DNA of 64,000 nucleotides from Azonexus sp. R2A61 (lineage in GTDB: Bacteria > Pseudomonadota > Gammaproteobacteria > Burkholderiales > Rhodocyclaceae), in assembly GCF_021401135.1 (NCBI RefSeq), contig NZ_JACBFO010000001.1:744001-808000 (forward strand), given 5' to 3'. The notes beneath the pieces were generated by a model. That model was not told the origin of the DNA and searched no databases. It saw nothing but the letters and a program-made list of their open reading frames with translations. Positions 1 through 8,154 of the stretch are shown one piece after another (position 1 is the first letter of the stretch; every line of letters starts with the position of its first letter). The position numbers and the translations under genes were made by a program.

Positions 1-58
1 GCGCCGGATGGGCAAACAGGAAGCGGAGGTCGGGTCTGCGTTGGCCGGATTCAGACAA
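1..58 (-). CDS. pgpA: Phosphatidylglycerophosphatase A, N-terminal fragment
   Basis: Only the first codons lie in the window; the gene runs off the left edge. The minus-strand frame from a TTG at 58-56 reads RPDLRFLFAHPAH. This matches the start of betaproteobacterial PgpA, which dephosphorylates phosphatidylglycerol phosphate at the inner membrane. pgpA commonly follows thiL, and here it would overlap the thiL stop codon by 8 nt. The TTG start is a guess, because no ATG or GTG is in frame nearby. With so few residues the call rests on the motif and the gene order. Confidence 0.5.
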   Translation of the reverse strand, partial: MSESGQRRPDLRFLFAHPA

Positions 59-1031
59 AGTGCTCGTACCCCCGGCGTGCGAATTCGACGGGGCGGCCGT
101 CGGGATCGGAAACCGTCACCTCGCCGGCCGGTCCGGCGACGATCTCGCCGATCGGCCACAGCGGCAGTTCGAGCTGCGCAGCGAGCCGGGCGATCTCGGG
201 GCTGCGTGCGGCGGGTACCGTGAAACACAGTTCGTAATCGTCGCCGCCCGCCACCTGGCAATCGAGTGCGATGCGTCGCAACTCGGCGTCGTAGTGCTGG
301 CCGCTGCCGGCCAGGTCGCGCAGTTGCGGCAGCTGGACCAGGCGCACCGCGGCGGCACAGCCCGAGCGCTCGGCAATATGGCCGAGATCGGCGAGCAGGC
401 CGTCGGAAACGTCGATCGCCGCACTGGCCAATCCGACCAGGGCCTGGCCGAGGGCAACGCGCGGCCGCGGTTTTTCGAGCGCCGCGACGCACAGGCGCGG
501 CCACGGCTCGGGCAGTTTGACCCGACCTTGCAGATGGGCCAGCCCGAGCGCGGCCAGACCGGGCCGACCGGAGACCCAGATCTGCTCGCCGGGGCGGGCA
601 CCGTCGCGGCGCAGGGCGCGGCCGGGTTCGATTTCGCCGAAGGCGGTGACGCAGAGGTTGAGTGGCCCTTGCGTGGTGTCGCCGCCGATCACGTCGACGC
701 CGTATTCGGCGGCACAGGCGAAGAAGCCGTCGGCGAATTTTGCGATCCACGGCTCGTCGACCGCAGGCAGTGCGCCGGCCAGCGTCACCCAGCGCGGCAC
801 CGCGCCCATGGCGGCGAGGTCGGAGAGATTGACGGCGAGCGCCTTCCAGCCGAGGTTCTTCGGGTCGGTGTCGGGCAGGAAATGCGTGCCGGCGACCAGC
901 ATGTCGGTGGTCACCGCCAACTGCTTGCCGGGCGACGGCTGGATCAGGGCGCAGTCGTCGCCGGGGCCGAGTACGGCCGACGGCGTCGGACGGGCGAAAT
1001 GGCGGGCAATCAGCCCGAATTCGCCGGCCAT
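51..1031 (-). CDS. thiL: Thiamine-monophosphate kinase
   Basis: ThiL phosphorylates thiamine monophosphate to the coenzyme thiamine pyrophosphate with ATP. The 326-residue product has the normal family length. It begins MAGEFGLIARHF, carries the GPGDDCALI metal/nucleotide-binding segment near residue 25, and VIGGDTTQGP and AIDVSDGLLADL further on, all typical of the ThiL/PurM-like fold. I chose ATG 1031 rather than an upstream in-frame ATG because the longer version would run back into nusB. It lies 4 nt after the nusB stop, in a ribBA-ribH-nusB-thiL-pgpA run on the minus strand. Confidence 0.95.
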   Translation of the reverse strand: MAGEFGLIARHFARPTPSAVLGPGDDCALIQPSPGKQLAVTTDMLVAGTHFLPDTDPKNLGWKALAVNLSDLAAMGAVPRWVTLAGALPAVDEPWIAKFADGFFACAAEYGVDVIGGDTTQGPLNLCVTAFGEIEPGRALRRDGARPGEQIWVSGRPGLAALGLAHLQGRVKLPEPWPRLCVAALEKPRPRVALGQALVGLASAAIDVSDGLLADLGHIAERSGCAAAVRLVQLPQLRDLAGSGQHYDAELRRIALDCQVAGGDDYELCFTVPAARSPEIARLAAQLELPLWPIGEIVAGPAGEVTVSDPDGRPVEFARRGYEHFV

Positions 1032-1035
1032 CGTC

Positions 1036-1500
1036 TTACTTGCCCTGGCGGCGCGCGGCGACCTCGGTCGGGCGCAGCACGGCGGCAATCTTGTCGAGCA
1101 CGCCGTTGACGTACTTGTGTCCGTCGGTACCGCCGAAGGACTTGGCCAGTTCGATGGCTTCGTTGATGATCACGCGGTACGGCGTTTCCGGATGGTTGGC
1201 CATCTCGAAGGTGCCGAGCAGCAGCAGGCTGGCCTCGACCGGCGATAGTTCGCCGAACGGCCGGTCGATGTGCGTGGCGATGCGCTCGGTCAGCGCGACG
1301 TGCTGGCCGATCACGCCGCGCAGTGTGCCGACGAAGAATTCGCGGTCGGCCTTGGCGAAGCCTTCCATTTCCGGCGCGTAGGCTTCGATGGCGGCCTCGT
1401 CGGCACCGCCGACGCGCCATTGGTAAAGCCCTTGCAGCACGAATTCGCGGGCCCGGCGGCGGGCCGATTTCGGCTTGGCGGTTTGGTTCTGTTCGCTCAT
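1036..1500 (-). CDS. nusB: Transcription antitermination factor NusB
   Basis: NusB binds boxA RNA together with ribosomal protein S10 and supports antitermination of rRNA operons. The 154-residue protein shows the family hallmarks: [18 protein letters not shown] near the N terminus, [16 protein letters not shown] in the middle and [16 protein letters not shown] followed by KYVNGVLD near the C terminus. Its ATG overlaps the ribH stop in an ATGA, so it is probably translationally coupled to ribH. The ribBA-ribH-nusB-thiL order is widespread in Proteobacteria. Confidence 0.96.
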   Translation of the reverse strand: MSEQNQTAKPKSARRRAREFVLQGLYQWRVGGADEAAIEAYAPEMEGFAKADREFFVGTLRGVIGQHVALTERIATHIDRPFGELSPVEASLLLLGTFEMANHPETPYRVIINEAIELAKSFGGTDGHKYVNGVLDKIAAVLRPTEVAARRQGK

Positions 1501-1970
1501 TGACCCAGTGCCTTCTTCAGATTGGCCATTTCGACGGCGGCTTGTGCGCAGTCGGTCCCCTTCGGTTGCATGCGGACTTCGGCCTGTTCGTCGGTCTCGC
1601 AGGTCAGGATGCCGTTGGCGATCGGCACGCCGGTGTGCAGCTGGACTTCCATGATCGCGCGGCAGGCGTCGTTGGACACCACCTCGAAATGGTAGGTTTC
1701 GCCGCGGATGACCGCGCCGAGTGCGATCAGCGCGTCGTAGCGGCCGCTTTGCGCCATGGTCTGCAGGACCAGCGGAATCTCCAGTGCGCCGGGCACGCTG
1801 GCGATGCGCATGTCGCCATCGGCCACGCCGAGGCGCTTGAGTTCGGCGATGCAGGCGGAAAGCAGGCCTTCGCAGACCGGCAGGTTGAAGCGGCTCATCA
1901 CGACGCCGACACGCAGGCCGGTGCCGGAAAGGTCGTTGTCGTATTCGAAGACGTTGTCGAAGCGGGGCAT
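1497..1970 (-). CDS. ribH: 6,7-dimethyl-8-ribityllumazine synthase
   Basis: RibH condenses 5-amino-6-ribitylaminouracil with 3,4-dihydroxy-2-butanone 4-phosphate to give lumazine, the penultimate step of riboflavin synthesis. The 157-residue product has the usual lumazine synthase length. It contains the conserved [10 protein letters not shown] loop (around residues 58-67), [13 protein letters not shown] with the catalytic-region histidine, and [12 protein letters not shown]. The ATG at 1970 follows the ribBA stop by 3 nt and its own stop overlaps the nusB start, so it is the middle gene of a tight operon. Confidence 0.96.
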   Translation of the reverse strand: MPRFDNVFEYDNDLSGTGLRVGVVMSRFNLPVCEGLLSACIAELKRLGVADGDMRIASVPGALEIPLVLQTMAQSGRYDALIALGAVIRGETYHFEVVSNDACRAIMEVQLHTGVPIANGILTCETDEQAEVRMQPKGTDCAQAAVEMANLKKALGQ

Positions 1971-1973
1971 GAA

Positions 1974-3089
1974 TCAGAGTTCCGTGGGCGAGGTGACGAA
2001 GCCGGTGACTTCGAGCTGGAAGCCGGCCATGGAAGGCATCTTGCGCTGGCTGGCGAGCAGCCGCATCTGGGTGACGCCGAGGTCGCGCAGGATCTGCGCG
2101 CCGATGCCGTAGGTGCGCGGGTCCCATTTCTGTTGCGGGCGCGGCACGACGTTGCGGCCGGTCAGCCGGTCGAGCAGCGCCTCGCCGTCTTCCGGGCGGT
2201 GCATCAGCACGATCACGCCGTGGCCGTTGCGGGCCAGTGCGGCCTGCGCCTGGTCGATCGAGAAGGATTGCGCCTTGCTGTCCGGATCGAGGAAATCGAG
2301 CACGGACAGCGGCTCATGGACGCGGACCAGGGTTTCGCCGTCGGCCGGAATGCTGCCCTTGACCATCGCCAGGTGGGTGGCGCCGGCAGCACGGTCGACA
2401 TAGGCGATCAGCTGAAAATCGCCGTGCGGCGTGGCGACGGTTTTCTCGGTGACGCGCTCGACCAGGGTTTCCGAGGCGGCGCGATAGTGGATCAGATCGG
2501 CGATGGTGCCGATCTTCAGGCCGTGTGTGCGGGAAAATTCGATCAGTTCCGGCAGCCGGGCCATCGTGCCGTCGTCGTTCATGATCTCGCAGATCACGGC
2601 GGCCGGCTCGCAGCCGGCCATCGCCGACAGGTCGCAACCGGCTTCGGTATGGCCGGCGCGGACCAGCACGCCGCCTTCGCGGGCGGTGATCGGGAAGACG
2701 TGGCCGGGCTGCACGATGTCGTCGGCCACGGCGTTGCGGGCGACGGCGGTGCGGATGGTGTGCGCGCGGTCGGCGGCCGAGATGCCGGTGGTGACGCCTT
2801 CGGCGGCTTCGATGGAGACCGTGAAGGCGGTCCCGAACTGGGTGCCGTTGCTGCGCGCCATCTGGCTCAGGCCAAGGCGTTTGCAGCGGGCTTCGGTCAG
2901 GGTCAGGCAGATCAGGCCACGACCATGCTTGGCCATGAAATTGATGGCTTCCGGGGTGACGTATTCGGCGGCCATCAGCAGATCGCCCTCGTTTTCGCGG
3001 TCTTCTTCGTCGACCAGGACGACCATGCGGCCAGCCTTGAGTTCGGCAACGATTTCCTCGGTCGAGGCGATGGCGGGATGCGGAGGCAT
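1974..3089 (-). CDS. ribB: RibBA-type protein: DHBP synthase with degenerate GTP cyclohydrolase II domain
   Basis: The N-terminal half (about residues 10-205) is a complete 3,4-dihydroxy-2-butanone 4-phosphate synthase, with the acidic VLVDEEDRENEGDLLMAAE loop and RAGHTEAGCDL. The C-terminal half aligns with GTP cyclohydrolase II from HGDFQLIAY through RTYGIGAQILRDLGV. It lacks the zinc-binding CLTGD...CDCG cysteines and the RQEGRGIGL segment; the corresponding stretch reads HEPLSVLDFLDPD. By known behaviour of such RibBX proteins, the domain is probably not a working cyclohydrolase and a separate ribA should exist elsewhere. ATG 3089 gives 371 residues. Upstream in-frame starts add a non-conserved leader and have no better ribosome site. 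It heads the rib-nusB-thiL operon. Confidence 0.9.
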   Translation of the reverse strand: MPPHPAIASTEEIVAELKAGRMVVLVDEEDRENEGDLLMAAEYVTPEAINFMAKHGRGLICLTLTEARCKRLGLSQMARSNGTQFGTAFTVSIEAAEGVTTGISAADRAHTIRTAVARNAVADDIVQPGHVFPITAREGGVLVRAGHTEAGCDLSAMAGCEPAAVICEIMNDDGTMARLPELIEFSRTHGLKIGTIADLIHYRAASETLVERVTEKTVATPHGDFQLIAYVDRAAGATHLAMVKGSIPADGETLVRVHEPLSVLDFLDPDSKAQSFSIDQAQAALARNGHGVIVLMHRPEDGEALLDRLTGRNVVPRPQQKWDPRTYGIGAQILRDLGVTQMRLLASQRKMPSMAGFQLEVTGFVTSPTEL

Positions 3090-3168
3090 TTTGGGGGATT
3101 TCCGGTGCTGCGAGAGGACCCGTATTTTCGCAGAAACGGGGGGCGGCCGGGAGAGTTTCTGGGGTAGC

Positions 3169-4689
3169 ATGCGCGCCATGCAACAGGCGCTGCTCTTCTC
3201 GGTCTTCATCATCGCGTCCTGCGGGCTGGCCTACGAACTGGTCGCCGCGGCACTGTCGTCCTATCTGCTGGGCGATTCGGTGATGCAGTTCTCGACGGTG
3301 ATCGGCACCTATCTGTTCGCCATGGGCGTCGGCTCCTGGTTGTCGAAATACGTGACCCGCGACCTGATCGGCACCTTCATCCGGATCGAACTGCTGGTCG
3401 GCGTGATCGGCGGGTTTTCGGCGCTGGCGATGTTTGCCGCCTTCGTCTGGCTGCCCAGTCCGTTCCGGCTGCTGCTCTATGTTGCGGTGTTCGGGGTCGG
3501 CGTGCTGGTCGGCCTGGAGATTCCGCTGGTGATGCGCATCCTGAAGCGCGATCTGGCCTTTCGCGATCTGGTGTCGCAAGTGCTCACTTTCGATTATCTC
3601 GGCGCACTGGCAGTGTCTTTGCTGTTTCCGCTGCTGCTGGCGCCCTATCTCGGCATGATGCGTACCGGCTTGCTGTTCGGCTTGCTCAACGTTGCGGTCG
3701 CTTTCTGGGCCTTGCGCCTGTTCGCCGACCAGTTGCCGGCCCGTCGCGGCCTGTGGGTGCAGGGCGGGGTGGCCGGCGTGCTGCTGGCCGCGGGTTTTGC
3801 CGGTGCCGGGCAGTTGACCGCGCTGGCCGAGGCGCATGTCTATGCCGACGATATCGTCTATGCCCGTTCATCGCCGTACCAGCGCATCGTGGTCACCCGC
3901 TGGCGCGACGACCTGCGCCTGTTCCTCAACGGCAATCTGCAGTTCTCGTCGCACGACGAATACCGTTACCACGAGGCGTTGGTTCATCCCGGTCTGGCCG
4001 CCTTGCCGGCGGCGCGGCGGGTGCTGGTGCTGGGCGGCGGTGACGGACTGGCGCTGCGCGAAATCCTGAAATATCCGCAGGTCGAGAAGGTGACGCTGGT
4101 CGACCTCGATCCGGCGATGACCGAACTGTTCTCGACGGCGCCGGCGCTGGTCGAACTGAATGGCGGCGCCTTGAGTTCGCCGCGTGCCGAGGTGATCAAC
4201 GCCGACGCGCTGGTCTGGCTGGAATCCGGCCAGGGCTCGGCGGCCGACTTTTACGATTTCATCGTTGTCGATTTCCCCGATCCGAACAATTTTGCACTGG
4301 GCAAGCTGTATTCGTCGGCCTTCTACCGGTTGCTCGAAAAGCGGCTGGCCGCCAACGGGCTGATCGTCGTCCAGTCGACCTCGCCGTTCTATGCCCGCCA
4401 GTCCTTCTGGTGCGTGGTGACGACGCTCGAGGATGTCGGTCTGCAGACGGCGCCCTACCACACGCTGGTGCCGTCCTTCGGCGACTGGGGATTCATCCTG
4501 GCGGGGCGGAGAAATTATGCGTTTCCTGCGGTCGACCGCAGCAAAACCCGATTTTTGACCAGCGAGGCGCTGCCCGGCATGTTCGATTTCCCGGCCGACA
4601 TCGCGCGGCTGCCGGTCGACGTCAACCGCCTGAACAACCAGGCGCTGGTCCGTTATTTCGAGGCCGAGTGGGCGCGGGTCAACCGTTGA
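3169..4689 (+). CDS. Membrane-anchored spermidine synthase-like protein
   Basis: The first ~220 residues form about seven hydrophobic helices. The last ~280 are a polyamine aminopropyltransferase fold with the dcSAM-binding VLVLGGGDGLALREI glycine loop, VTLVDLDPAM, and the acidic YDFIVVDFPDPNN segment. Soluble SpeE transfers aminopropyl groups to putrescine; what this membrane-fused form uses is unknown. ATG 3169 is preceded by a GGGG-type site; ATG 3178 is an in-frame alternative. A copy of the GCGGTCGACCGC palindrome is read as AVDRSK near the C terminus (codons around 4528-4545). The gene is divergent from ribBA and its last 11 nt overlap the convergent GGDEF/EAL gene. Confidence 0.85.
   Translation: MRAMQQALLFSVFIIASCGLAYELVAAALSSYLLGDSVMQFSTVIGTYLFAMGVGSWLSKYVTRDLIGTFIRIELLVGVIGGFSALAMFAAFVWLPSPFRLLLYVAVFGVGVLVGLEIPLVMRILKRDLAFRDLVSQVLTFDYLGALAVSLLFPLLLAPYLGMMRTGLLFGLLNVAVAFWALRLFADQLPARRGLWVQGGVAGVLLAAGFAGAGQLTALAEAHVYADDIVYARSSPYQRIVVTRWRDDLRLFLNGNLQFSSHDEYRYHEALVHPGLAALPAARRVLVLGGGDGLALREILKYPQVEKVTLVDLDPAMTELFSTAPALVELNGGALSSPRAEVINADALVWLESGQGSAADFYDFIVVDFPDPNNFALGKLYSSAFYRLLEKRLAANGLIVVQSTSPFYARQSFWCVVTTLEDVGLQTAPYHTLVPSFGDWGFILAGRRNYAFPAVDRSKTRFLTSEALPGMFDFPADIARLPVDVNRLNNQALVRYFEAEWARVNR
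4527..4540. repeat. Dispersed palindrome, full 14-bp copy
   Basis: Perfect palindrome TGCGGTCGACCGCA inside the spermidine synthase-like gene, encoding part of an AVDRSKT peptide. It is followed by a short A-rich tract and a T tract, as at the copy in prmC. Confidence 0.85.
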
Positions 4690-6427
4690 GACGGGTCGGC
4701 CGGTAGCTGCGCAGGTATTCGACGATCCGGTCGGCCGGCAGCGGTTTGCTGTACAGGAAACCCTGCAGCGTGTCGCAGCCGAGACGGGCGAGAAAGTCGC
4801 GCTGGGTCGACGTTTCGACGCCTTCGGCAACCAGTTCGAGGCCGAGATTGTGGCCGAGGGCGACGGTCGCCGAGCAGATGGCGGCGTCGTTCTGGTCGGT
4901 TTCGATGTCCTGGACGAAGGAGCGGTCCAGCTTCAGGCGCTGGATCGGCAGATGCTTCAGGTAGGCGAGCGACGAATAGCCGGTACCGAAGTCGTCGATC
5001 GCCAGCACGATGCCCATGTCCGACAACTGGTTGAGGATGGACAGGGTCAGCTCGGGATTCTGCATCGCCGTGCTTTCGGTGATTTCCAGCTCGATGTCCT
5101 GCGGCGTCAGTTCGTAGCAGGCCAGCGCGCCGCGCACCACCGACGGCAGGTTCTCGTGGCGCAACTGCTGTGCCGAGATGTTCACCGCAACGCGGAAACC
5201 GTGCAGGCCGCAATCGCGGAAATGCCTGACGTTGCGGCAGGTTTCCCAGAACACCCAGTCGCCCAGCGGCTGGATCAGACCGGTTTCCTCGGCCACCGGA
5301 ATGAAGCGGCCGGGCGGGACCTCGCCCAGTTGCGGGTGACGCCAGCGGGCCAGCGCTTCCAGGCCGACGATCTGGCCGTCGCTGAGCCGCACCTGCGGCT
5401 GGAAGTGCAGCGTGAACGGGCTGTGTGTCGGGGTGATCGACGATAGCGCCTCGCGCAGCGCGTTTTCCAGTTCGAGACGGGCGGCAGCGGCGGCGTTCAT
5501 GTGCTTGGCGTAGAACTGGTAGTTGTTACGGCCGGCGCTCTTGGCGTGGTACATCGCCGTATCGGCGTTGCGCAGCAGCGTCTCTCCGTCGCGTCCGTCG
5601 CCCGGGTAAATGGCGATGCCGATGCTCGGCGTCGCATACAGCGTGTGCGGACCGACCCGGTGGCTGCTGTCGGAGAGGCTGCGCTGCACCTTGCCGGCGA
5701 TCGAGGCGATGGTCATCGCGCAGTCGATGTCGGGCAGCACGACGACGAATTCGTCGCCACCCAGCCGGGCAACGATGTCGCTGGCCCGCACGCAGTCGCG
5801 CAGCCGGTTGGCGACGCTTTTCAGCAGTTCGTCGCCGACATGGTGGCCGAGCGTGTCGTTGACCATCTTGAAATGGTCGAGGTCGATCAACATCAGTGCC
5901 ACCTGCTTGTGGTCCCGTTCGCAGGCGCGGATCGACAGCTCGATCTGCGATTCGAAGGACAGCCGGTTGGGCAGGTGGGTCAGCGGGTCGTGGTAGGCCA
6001 GATGCAGCAACTGGTTGCTGGCCTCGATCCGTTCGCCGATGTCGGCGAAGGTGGCGACGTAGTTGGCGATCCGGTTCTCGTTGTCGCGTACTGCCGATAC
6101 GGTCAGCCAGATCGGGTAGAGATTGCCGTCCTTGCGCCGGTCCCAGATTTCGCCGGACCACGCGCCGTCCTCGTTGATCGCCCGCCACATCTCGGCGTAG
6201 AACGCCGGTTCGTTGCGCCCCGACGAGAACATGCGCGGATTGCGCCCGATCACTTCTTCGGCCGAATAACCGGAAAGCTGGCTGAATGCGGCGTTGACCG
6301 CAATGATGCGGTTGTCGCGGTCGGTGACCAGGATCGCTTCGCTGCATTGCACGAAGATCCGGCGCAACACTGCCTCGCCCAATGCTCCGATGGGCGTTTG
6401 TACGGGTGAGGCAGTGGATGTCGTCAT
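4679..6427 (-). CDS. PAS-GGDEF-EAL cyclic-di-GMP signalling protein
   Basis: 582 residues. A PAS domain (about 25-140, with VTDRDNRIIAVNAAFSQLSGY) is followed by a diguanylate cyclase domain with intact GGDEF and an upstream RASD inhibitory site five residues before it. An EAL phosphodiesterase domain then carries EALARWRHP and DDFGTGYSSLAYLK. No transmembrane segment is visible, so it is probably cytosolic. Both catalytic motifs are intact, so net activity cannot be predicted. ATG 6427 was chosen because the frame upstream crosses into island DNA. There is no clear Shine-Dalgarno site. The start sits 10 nt beyond the relic ychF stop codon (TGA at 6440-6438), which suggests ancestral translational coupling to ychF that the island has broken. 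Confidence 0.9.
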   Translation of the reverse strand: MTTSTASPVQTPIGALGEAVLRRIFVQCSEAILVTDRDNRIIAVNAAFSQLSGYSAEEVIGRNPRMFSSGRNEPAFYAEMWRAINEDGAWSGEIWDRRKDGNLYPIWLTVSAVRDNENRIANYVATFADIGERIEASNQLLHLAYHDPLTHLPNRLSFESQIELSIRACERDHKQVALMLIDLDHFKMVNDTLGHHVGDELLKSVANRLRDCVRASDIVARLGGDEFVVVLPDIDCAMTIASIAGKVQRSLSDSSHRVGPHTLYATPSIGIAIYPGDGRDGETLLRNADTAMYHAKSAGRNNYQFYAKHMNAAAAARLELENALREALSSITPTHSPFTLHFQPQVRLSDGQIVGLEALARWRHPQLGEVPPGRFIPVAEETGLIQPLGDWVFWETCRNVRHFRDCGLHGFRVAVNISAQQLRHENLPSVVRGALACYELTPQDIELEITESTAMQNPELTLSILNQLSDMGIVLAIDDFGTGYSSLAYLKHLPIQRLKLDRSFVQDIETDQNDAAICSATVALGHNLGLELVAEGVETSTQRDFLARLGCDTLQGFLYSKPLPADRIVEYLRSYRPTRLNG

Positions 6428-6439
6428 CAGGGTGGGATC

Positions 6440-6455
6440 AGACGTTGAACAGGAA
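6440..6455. repeat. attL: 16-bp core, relic of the ychF 3' end
   Basis: AGACGTTGAACAGGAA, identical to 17712-17727. On the minus strand it encodes FLFNV and runs into TGA (6440-6438), the presumed original ychF stop codon. Confidence 0.9.
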
Positions 6456-6545
6456 ATGCGGGCTGGAAGGCTTGATTTCACTGGTCATGGCGTCGGGGGC
6501 TCTCATAAAGTGCCCCCAAAGGTGCCACCAATTTAATCGGATAGG

Positions 6546-6557
6546 GGCGAACACCTG
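6546..6557. repeat. Possible integrase arm site, left copy
   Basis: GGCGAACACCTG occurs here, about 90 bp inside the left end, and again at 17681-17692 inside the right end in the same orientation. Tyrosine integrases bind such repeated arm sites near their attachment cores. The assignment is inference from position. Confidence 0.4.
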
Positions 6558-6589
6558 CGTACAGTGGGGGCCGATTTGTCTCTAAATCA

Positions 6590-6616
6590 GGGCTGAGAAG
6601 CGAATCCCCTCAGCCC
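6590..6616 (-). terminator. Hairpin after the PD-(D/E)XK gene
   Basis: 8-bp stem GGGCTGAG/CTCAGCCC with an 11-nt loop just beyond the stop codon of the 6624-7586 gene. No clear U-tract follows on the minus strand, so it is a weak terminator candidate. Confidence 0.4.
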
Positions 6617-6623
6617 CGTCATT

Positions 6624-7586
6624 TTACCCAAAGATGGCTTGTTCCACCTTTCCGAAATCCAAGTAACGGCCATGTAGGGCATCGGCAGCCTCAGCATCTC
6701 CAATGGCACGAAAGGCGGCGATGCAGTCTTCCAGCGTGACGACTTGGAAACCCGACACTTGAGGATCGGTAGAGGCCAAGTGTTCCCGATAGGCATTCAC
6801 GCCCGCCCGGCATTGACGGTTCTGCTCTGGATGGATCACGACAAAGCGCCCGGTTGAGTACAGGCCATTGTGAATCATGGCCCGGCTAAGCATGTGTTCC
6901 CGCCACAACTGCTGCACTGGATTTCCCCGCAGGGCAGGAGCCTCCGGGTCTTTGTAGATTCCAGCCAGTCGGGAAAGCTCATCGTAGCGAGGGCGTAGCC
7001 CAGCCAACGGTTCGGCCATCGTCTCCGAATACTTCATCTCGATAGCGATAAAGCCAGTTTCACCATCCGGGGTGATGCAGACGACGAACACGTCAAAGGC
7101 GCTATTGTCATCCGTGAAGGCAGGATCACCGCGGCTCGGCGAATGCTCGAAGTAAATTCCCTTCACTGCTGCAACATAGTCGGGGAACATGTGGCGGAAA
7201 AACAGATTAGCCTTCTCCGCGTCCAGCTTCATCCAGCCAAACAGGTTGAAACACAGCGGCTGACTGGAGAGCATGTTGCTCCAGAGGCGTTCCTGCTCGA
7301 TGACAGCTCCAATTTCGCGATAGACCGACTCGCGAAGAGCCAGCTTGGCAATATCGGGAGTGAGGAAGTTGCCGCCCTGCTTGGCGCTCTCGGCATCAAT
7401 ACGGCTGCCCAGCTTGCGCCGCTTTCCCTTGGGAGAGCGATGAGTACCAATCGGCAAGCCTCTCTCGTCACGCCATAGCGATTGCAGGAAACGTGCTGCG
7501 GCCTTGAATCGAGTGTCGCCGGGTTCATTGACCCGATGTGCTTTTAGGATGGCAGCCGGGACAAGGGGGATTCGGTTGAACTGCAT
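6624..7586 (-). CDS. Putative PD-(D/E)XK nuclease-family protein
   Basis: 320 residues, function unknown. D165 lies on one hydrophobic strand (AFDVFVVCI) and E183-M184-K185 on the next (FIAIEMKYSE). This D...ExK spacing is that of a PD-(D/E)XK catalytic core, and the layout resembles PGN_0703-like restriction-endonuclease-fold proteins. ATG 7586 has a good AAGGAG site 7 nt upstream. It lies downstream of the XRE regulator on the same strand. No DNA methyltransferase is present, so it is not an obvious type II restriction enzyme. A nuclease role in element maintenance or defence is inference. Confidence 0.6.
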   Translation of the reverse strand: MQFNRIPLVPAAILKAHRVNEPGDTRFKAAARFLQSLWRDERGLPIGTHRSPKGKRRKLGSRIDAESAKQGGNFLTPDIAKLALRESVYREIGAVIEQERLWSNMLSSQPLCFNLFGWMKLDAEKANLFFRHMFPDYVAAVKGIYFEHSPSRGDPAFTDDNSAFDVFVVCITPDGETGFIAIEMKYSETMAEPLAGLRPRYDELSRLAGIYKDPEAPALRGNPVQQLWREHMLSRAMIHNGLYSTGRFVVIHPEQNRQCRAGVNAYREHLASTDPQVSGFQVVTLEDCIAAFRAIGDAEAADALHGRYLDFGKVEQAIFG

Positions 7587-7658
7587 GTGTGGCTCCTTGC
7601 GTAGTGAAGGCCAACGGTAGCCTTCTCAGCAATGGATTCAGTGAGCCACAGAATTTCT

Positions 7659-8039
7659 TTATGGCTTGCCCTTCACTGTGGCAAGTCGAACATGCCGCAT
7701 GTGGTCGCACAGTGCCTTGACTTGATCGATGACGAATTCGCCGTCTTCGGGTGGCAGGCTCTCCAGCCATGCCGAAATGCGGATGGCCTGATCGGTCGGA
7801 GACGCGGATGCCTCAGACAACAAATCTGCAACGCTGGTTTTCAATACGCCAGCCAGCCTGTCGAGTGTGACCAAGGCTGGCACTGTCACACCACGCTCAA
7901 ACCGGGAAACGGTTTCAGCATCCACTCCGAGTCGTTCGGCCAACTGATCTTGCGTCCAGCTAAGCGCCTTCCGCCGCTCGGCTATTCTCTGTCCGAGTCG
8001 CTTCCCGAGTTGCTGCCGCATAGCCCCTGTTTCGCCCAT
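7659..8039 (-). CDS. XRE-family helix-turn-helix regulator
   Basis: About 126 residues. A Cro/CI-type helix-turn-helix occupies the N-terminal half (RIAERRKALSWTQDQLAERL, then AETVSRFERGVTVPALVTLDRLA). A short C-terminal tail of unknown function follows. The start could be ATG 8039 (AAGG about 10 nt upstream) or the internal ATG of MRQQLGK. It is transcribed divergently from the 8155 gene, with the shared promoter region between, and upstream of the 6624-7586 nuclease-like gene. It probably represses one or both. Confidence 0.8.
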   Translation of the reverse strand: MGETGAMRQQLGKRLGQRIAERRKALSWTQDQLAERLGVDAETVSRFERGVTVPALVTLDRLAGVLKTSVADLLSEASASPTDQAIRISAWLESLPPEDGEFVIDQVKALCDHMRHVRLATVKGKP

Positions 8040-8154
8040 ATCTGTTGCCTTAAAAAACAACTCGTATGGTTGAGATGCCGACCGGCAATCAGAAGGGTGT
8101 GATATGTTGCCTATCTACATATTGATACGATTATTGGCTTCAAAGGAGTGGCGT

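Noticed and set aside
60-1109. 349-codon open frame on the plus strand opposite thiL
   Set aside because: It mirrors thiL codons in high-G+C DNA, has no ribosome site or family resemblance, and the minus frame is clearly ThiL.
3090-3168. FMN riboswitch upstream of ribBA
   Set aside because: The gap to the divergent gene is only 79 bp and none of the conserved RFN stem motifs is visible.
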